Positions 59,143-64,000 of a DNA stretch of 64,000 nt are shown here, in pieces. The notes under the pieces are model-generated. The model ran no database searches. It was not told where the DNA came from and was given only the letters and a program-made list of their open reading frames with translations. The stretch's first letter is position 1. Every line of letters begins with the position of its first letter. This stretch comes from Hypomesus transpacificus (lineage: Eukaryota; Chordata; Actinopteri; Osmeriformes; Osmeridae), in contig NC_061074.1 of assembly GCF_021917145.1 (NCBI RefSeq), forward strand, positions 11,351,051 to 11,415,050, read 5' to 3'. A program made the position numbers and the translations under genes.

Positions 59143-61161
59143 GTAAGCGGGTCGAATCTGATCGTTCTTGTAGCCTACGCTATGTGTGGTTTTTGGACAA
59201 CCGTACAGTGCAGTCGAGGGACGGTTTTGCTTTTGTAGTCCACAATTTATAGCATAACATGGCTTAAGTTTTTCGTATGGGAGTTTATACCTCGGTTTTG
59301 ACTCAACTCAAGCTGTTGCATGATATGGCTCATCTCAATACCATGCAATAATTAAAGTAACCGTATTTTAGTTACAATTGATTTGTTTCACGGGCTTTCA
59401 TTTTGATCTGATCACTTTTTTTAGCTTGACGAAAATCCCTTCAAGTAGGAGCTAGGCGAACCAGAGCGGTTGGAGTTCCCAGCTCTGTCCGATATCAGTC
59501 CATAAGAAACTTCTGCCTGTTGAAACCGCTGAAACATGCCAAATTGTATTGAAACCTACCTGAAACCTTTCTTGCCATGTACCAAGTAATTTGAAAAATG
59601 ACTTACGTGAGTAGGAATATGAACTTTTGCCAGCGGCTTAAGGCCTAGTCGCCTTTCTGTCTGACATAGGCCTACATTTATTGGAAAATCATGTTTTTTT
59701 TATGGTAGATATGTTAGACAACGTTGCGTGTCAGTGATATTGTAGGCCTACGCAGGGTCGCTCATTGTGCACTATTATTAAAATGCAGCTGTCTGTCTGA
59801 CGTTCAGCACGACGAAGCCACTCTTTTTGGGATCCAAAAAGTGTTTGTTACCCGTGGGAGTTGACCAGGGTTGTACCCGGAACCAAATTGCCCCATGCAT
59901 AAAACACTCAAGTCCAGAAATTCCACATCCTGTCACAGCCTGTGCAGTTGGCAATTACTACTTTGAAGCTACAGCTCCTTGGTTAGGTCATTTCTGGGTC
60001 TTGCTTTTTTATTCAAACTGTTGGGCCCATGAATGAAAACCATACATTGTTTTCAACCAGACCGTTCATTGAGGATGCAGTTTGATGTTATGCCTGTTAT
60101 GATCTCCGTTAGTTGTACAACTGTACTGTACTGTTGTCTCTACAAAACAAACATGGAGAGCTGCTGGTGAGCTCTTCTCCTGTAACAATACACCTGTTGA
60201 TGTTGTTGTTTTGAACAAGAGTAGTCTTTTTGGTTTAACTAATGTCCCTCAGGAATGTAAAGAGAAAGAGGGGGATTGTGATAGAAGTGTCAGTAATCCC
60301 ATTGACTAGTATCTGGATAGTGCTTTGACTTTGTCAAAGCCAGCACTGACCTATAGCCTGCTGACTGAACGGTCTGCTATCCTAAAGCGGTCACTTCATT
60401 TACCTTGCTTGCATAATAGGTGAGGAAAGGAATGTGGTCACATATTCAGGTTCATTGTACTCCAGCGTCTCTACCGGTATGTGAGTGACACAACTTTTGA
60501 TTTGGTCAAGTGTTCAACACTTTCCAGTACTCCAGTACCGACTCCCAAGCTGACACAGCAACAGTAGAAATGCCCCCCTCATTCAGTCATCACAAACACA
60601 TAGACGGCTCTATTTTCGAACGAACTGGGTGAAATATGCAAATAAGCCACAATCCAACTTTCAATCTTTGGCGTCGCTTCCCTCCAGACTGTATAACCTG
60701 TGACACAGGAAGTAGTCTTTATCCGTATGCAATATAAATCATCTGGTGCGTCCCAGTGGGCTATATACTCTTTAGGATGGTAGACACTATATACATACTA
60801 TGTATTGGGGTAGGGATGGGTATTGGGACACATTGATGGTTGTTATCAAACCAACATCTGCTCTGAATTGTTTGTCATATCTGAGAAAGGCACAAACACC
60901 GTGTCAGTTGGCGCTGAAGTCAAACATGTGCTCTAGGTATGTGTGTTATGATGCGGGAGAATCAGTGTGTCGTCTCGCAATGCAGTGTGAGTTTAGACTT
61001 CCAGAAATGGATTTTGGCTTTTCCCTTTCCACAGTACTGTCAGTTGAGGTTGAATTTACCTGTCTGCCTCGGCTGGACAGTTGGTTCATGCTGTAACAGT
61101 AGAGACAATACAAAGTGGCTACAGAAACGAATGGATTGAAATTCTACTTGCACTTCCCCCG

Positions 61162-61163
<2 letters not shown>

Positions 61164-61192
<29 letters not shown>
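61164..61192. repeat. Poly-C run (29 bases)
   Basis: A homopolymer of 29 C. Its exact length is likely to be unreliable in any assembly. Confidence 0.9.
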
Positions 61193-63640
61193 TTCATCAT
61201 TGGTGACCCTGTGACCCCAGGCCAATGGCTGATGTTTGTATATTCTTCCAACTTTTTAGCGCCTCCCTACTTGGCAAGTCAAGTAATTAGTATATTGGCT
61301 AAACATTAGCAACACAGGATTAGCACTTAAATGTCCTATTGTTGTTTGATCTTTTTATCTTTTCACGCAGGGCCTCCGCCCACAAGCAATGCCCTCTACT
61401 TTTACATTTGATAACAATAAAACTCTGACCTAATTGTGCCTATGGAAAATCTTATCTGTAATGAATTAAGCAGTCGCTCTTTATTCCCAGCACCCGAAGC
61501 AGAAAGAGAAAGACAGTGAGGCTGTGCATGTTGATTAATTAATGATAAAAAATTCACCTCAAAAGAGCTTTTTCCACAGCTTGGCAATGTAGCCAGGTAG
61601 CTCTTCAAAAAGTTGATCTTTTCAAGGTATCTTGCTAATATAGAACTTTGAGCTTGCCTTGTGACATGTGTTTATGTCTAACACTTGATTAACCCTTACA
61701 TTTGAGCCCAATTGGTTCTACCTCGTCTCACGCATATAAATAGGCCTTTATGTGTGCCTGCCTCAGGATTAGACGCATTGCTACAGGAGTGGCTCAACAT
61801 ACAAAACAACAAATACAAATACTTCTATTGTCTCAGTAGTGACAAATCCAGTTTCCTCAGTTCTTTCTGGTTCTTTTTCTTCTTTTGTCTTGCGTTGAGG
61901 CTGCGATGTTCCCTCCGCTTGTTCAGGGCCGAAGCTCGCATATGGCCTGATCTGGGACTGTAGCCTGGGGTTGGGTTGGGTTGGGGGGTAAAATCCATCT
62001 CAATTGTGGATTCATCCCCCGCAAACCGAACAAAAACCCCACCTCAAAGTTCACATTTTGTCTTCAGCATCACCCCCGTATTGAGTGTTCCGCATTCACA
62101 TTTTTAGACCTGACTCCTGTGTGTGTGTGTGTGTGTGTGTATGGCTGTTTTTAAAATCCCTTGATACTTGTGATCTACTGTACGGTGGTTCACTAACGGG
62201 TCACCTAGCTTCTTCGTAGGATAATCCTTATGGCCGTGTACAAAGTCCACTGTCGGTTGTGTTTCTTTACAGATGGTTAAAGCAGGATCTGCACTCAGGA
62301 AACCTGTGTGGAAGCCAAGTGTGAGTGGCAATGACTGGACAGTCCTGAGCCCTGACATCATCGTTCTGCCAAAGCTTGTTGTGGGTAGCCATGCTGTAAT
62401 GATGTAATGCATGGTCAGCAATGGCCGCTTGCTAATGGCCGTGCAGGAGGGTTCAGGATGGTGCCACTCCATAATGGAGCATAATGGACGCGTGTGTGTG
62501 AAACGGTTTTATATTGTCAGGCATCACAAACGCACTCTCTCGTGTCAACTGAGCCTCACTTAGGGCACTGGATGAGCAGGACTGCAATGAGAGAAGGCTC
62601 TCCTCCAAAAAAGCTCTGTTTGATTGTGGTAGACTTAATTCATACATTTTTGATAGAGATTTAGTTTTCAAGGGTCAAATTAGGGTTTTGGGTTAGGGGA
62701 AATGATACTACATTTGAGCAATTTTTTTGTTCTCCCTCTGACTCTTCGTACACTGGCCTGGGTTAACTATGTTTAAATCATCATCAGCAAACTTGTCACT
62801 TCTCCATCTAAGGTTGTGTAATTTGCTGTGTGACACATCAATAACACACTCCATGTTAAGAAGACCACTGATCCTCATTCCATCGCTGCTCCCTCCAGAA
62901 ACACAATTTACACAGGCATGAATACTTTACGGTGACCACCGTGTTGGCCCAACACTTGAATCTGTGCTAAAAACGGAAAAAATACTAGCTACAGCTAACA
63001 TTCAGCCATGCCAAAATTCAAATGAAGGATTGTGGTTCGTGGTTCCACTTTGCTTATTGTGTGTGTATGTGTGGAGATATTGAGGTTCTGTCTATTGTTA
63101 CCTGGTCCCTAACGTTAAAATTATTACAGGGAACGAAAACAAACCGATCTTAGATGAAGAACCGGGATTATAGCACAGTTAGTGTGGTATATATGATATG
63201 GATTGGATATTTACACAGTTTCCATCACGGTCCGACTTTTAAGTCAGTGCAACCAAACGTGACCACACGGTATCCTCATCTCAGGACAACCAAGAGAGGC
63301 GTTTCTCTGTGCCGTCCAATACTAGGGGGGGGGGGGGCTTCTTCCCCAGGATGATGCTCATCAGCTATAGTCGAGAGAAGGGGCGCTTCGGCCTGTAAAA
63401 GGAAATTAAACACAGCAAGGAGGGGAGAGTGTAAGAAAGAGAGAGACGGCTGATTGTGTTGTTCCAAATAAGGGCATAGACCAGGCCGGTCACGCCCCTG
63501 CCTTTGAGAGCCGTGACGGCTAGAATTATACCTCCTCAACCCCTCCCCCTTTCCTCGACCCTCTCAAGTGGCTAGATCCTGGAGGAGGAGGAGGCCTGCC
63601 CACTGACAACCCAAGAAATGTGTGTGTGTGTGTCCCATCA

Positions 63641-63668
63641 TTTTTTTTTTGGGGGGGGGGGGGGGGGG
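63641..63668. repeat. T(10)G(18) homopolymer junction
   Basis: Ten T followed directly by eighteen G, next to a short (GT)n. The G run can form quadruplex DNA and is an assembly-error hotspot. Confidence 0.9.
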
Positions 63669-63796
63669 TCGGATGCCAGAAGAACACAGGCACTGATGAG
63701 TCAGCACACAAAGAATGCTGAGTGGTTTTATATCTCGAGTCTGACGGGGAGAGCAAGACCTCCAAAAAGTCTGTGTCTGAACCAAACTAAATGCAG

Positions 63797-63855
63797 ATGG
63801 CGGACAAAGCTAAAGCCGAATCGGAGCCTCAGGCGGCAGGGACGAGGAGACGGCG
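63797..63855 (+). other. Candidate first coding exon, unassigned
   Basis: An ATG opens a charged, alanine-rich frame (MADKAKAESEPQAAGTRRR) that stops soon after, but a donor-like GTAAAC overlaps its end. This is the look of a first exon whose gene continues outside the window. No family was recognised. Confidence 0.25.
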
Positions 63856-64000
63856 GTAAACGGTCCAGAAAGCCCACTTAGACGGTACTGTGTGGCTGAT
63901 TCTGAGAGCCCGGGGGAGAAAAAAAAACGATGGTCGGCAGCATGTGTGTTAGCAGCAGGCTAGAACCTGTGGAGCTTCAGGCATGAGAGAGAGAAAGAGA

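Larger units (their letters stand above)
59143..63796. other. No gene recognised; long C tract inside
   Basis: This 4.6-kb stretch holds a run of 29 C at 61164-61192 and (GT)n at about 62120-62141. It also contains one open frame from an acceptor-like TTTACAG at 62272 (44 codons) that I could not assign. Nothing else was recognised. Confidence 0.35.

Noticed and set aside
62272-62406. 44-codon frame (MVKAGSALRKPVWKPS start) after an acceptor-like site
   Set aside because: No family recognised, no matching donor or neighbouring exon found; may be chance or repeat-derived.

Overview
The window is animal genomic DNA, almost certainly from a ray-finned (teleost) fish. Genes are split by GT-AG introns and widely spaced. 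There are three Tc1/mariner copies, tRNA-derived SINE copies, several palindromic MITE-like elements, and long (CT)n, (CA)n and (C)n tracts. Four of the recognised genes (dact3, c5ar1, a short peptidoglycan-recognition protein gene, snrpd2) have human orthologues close together on 19q13.3, so part of the window looks like an ancient conserved block. polr2i also maps to human 19q13. Orthology was judged by eye from translated exons; no search was run.

Layout: 1-3.7 kb shows no gene. dact3 (+, four coding exons, 649 aa) runs from 4.0 to 10.1 kb. A SINE lies at 11.4 kb. A palindromic MITE at 13.1-13.3 kb ends about 10 bp beyond the stop of c5ar1 (-, 360 aa). A gene with an LBH domain (-, four exons found, first exon missing) lies at 15.7-18.5 kb and carries an exact 53-bp tandem duplication over a splice donor. 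At 20.4-21.7 kb is a 1.3-kb transposon with a 9-bp target-site duplication and a RecQ-helicase-like fragment. A C1q-domain gene (22.05-24.1 kb) is broken by an inserted Tc1 element. polr2i (+, six exons, 126 aa) follows at 24.5-26.3 kb.

The centrepiece is 27.64-41.57 kb: one foldback-type element of about 13.9 kb with a 9-10 bp target-site duplication. Its long inverted arms are built from a 162-bp satellite, with about 4 units in the left arm and about 64 in the right. A Tc1 element with an open transposase frame sits in its loop. The element probably lies inside intron 1 of a short PGRP gene: a 4-nt coding exon (ATG G) lies just left of it and the three remaining exons lie at 42.3-43.1 kb.

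To the right come a foxg1-type forkhead gene (44.5-45.8 kb, single exon), a second SINE, a third Tc1 copy (47.5-49.2 kb), a small unidentified minus-strand gene with a coiled-coil C-terminus (49.66-50.47 kb), and snrpd2 (53.0-54.0 kb). The last 10 kb (54-64 kb) has no confidently recognised gene. It holds a 200-bp CT tract, a probable hAT-like element and two weak candidate first exons.

The genes do not form an operon-like unit. They serve Wnt signalling (dact3), innate immunity (c5ar1, C1q-like, PGRP), transcription and splicing (polr2i, snrpd2) and development (foxg1-type). What links much of the window is repeated transposon insertion: one immune gene is broken, another has an intron of about 15 kb, and transposase frames are still open.
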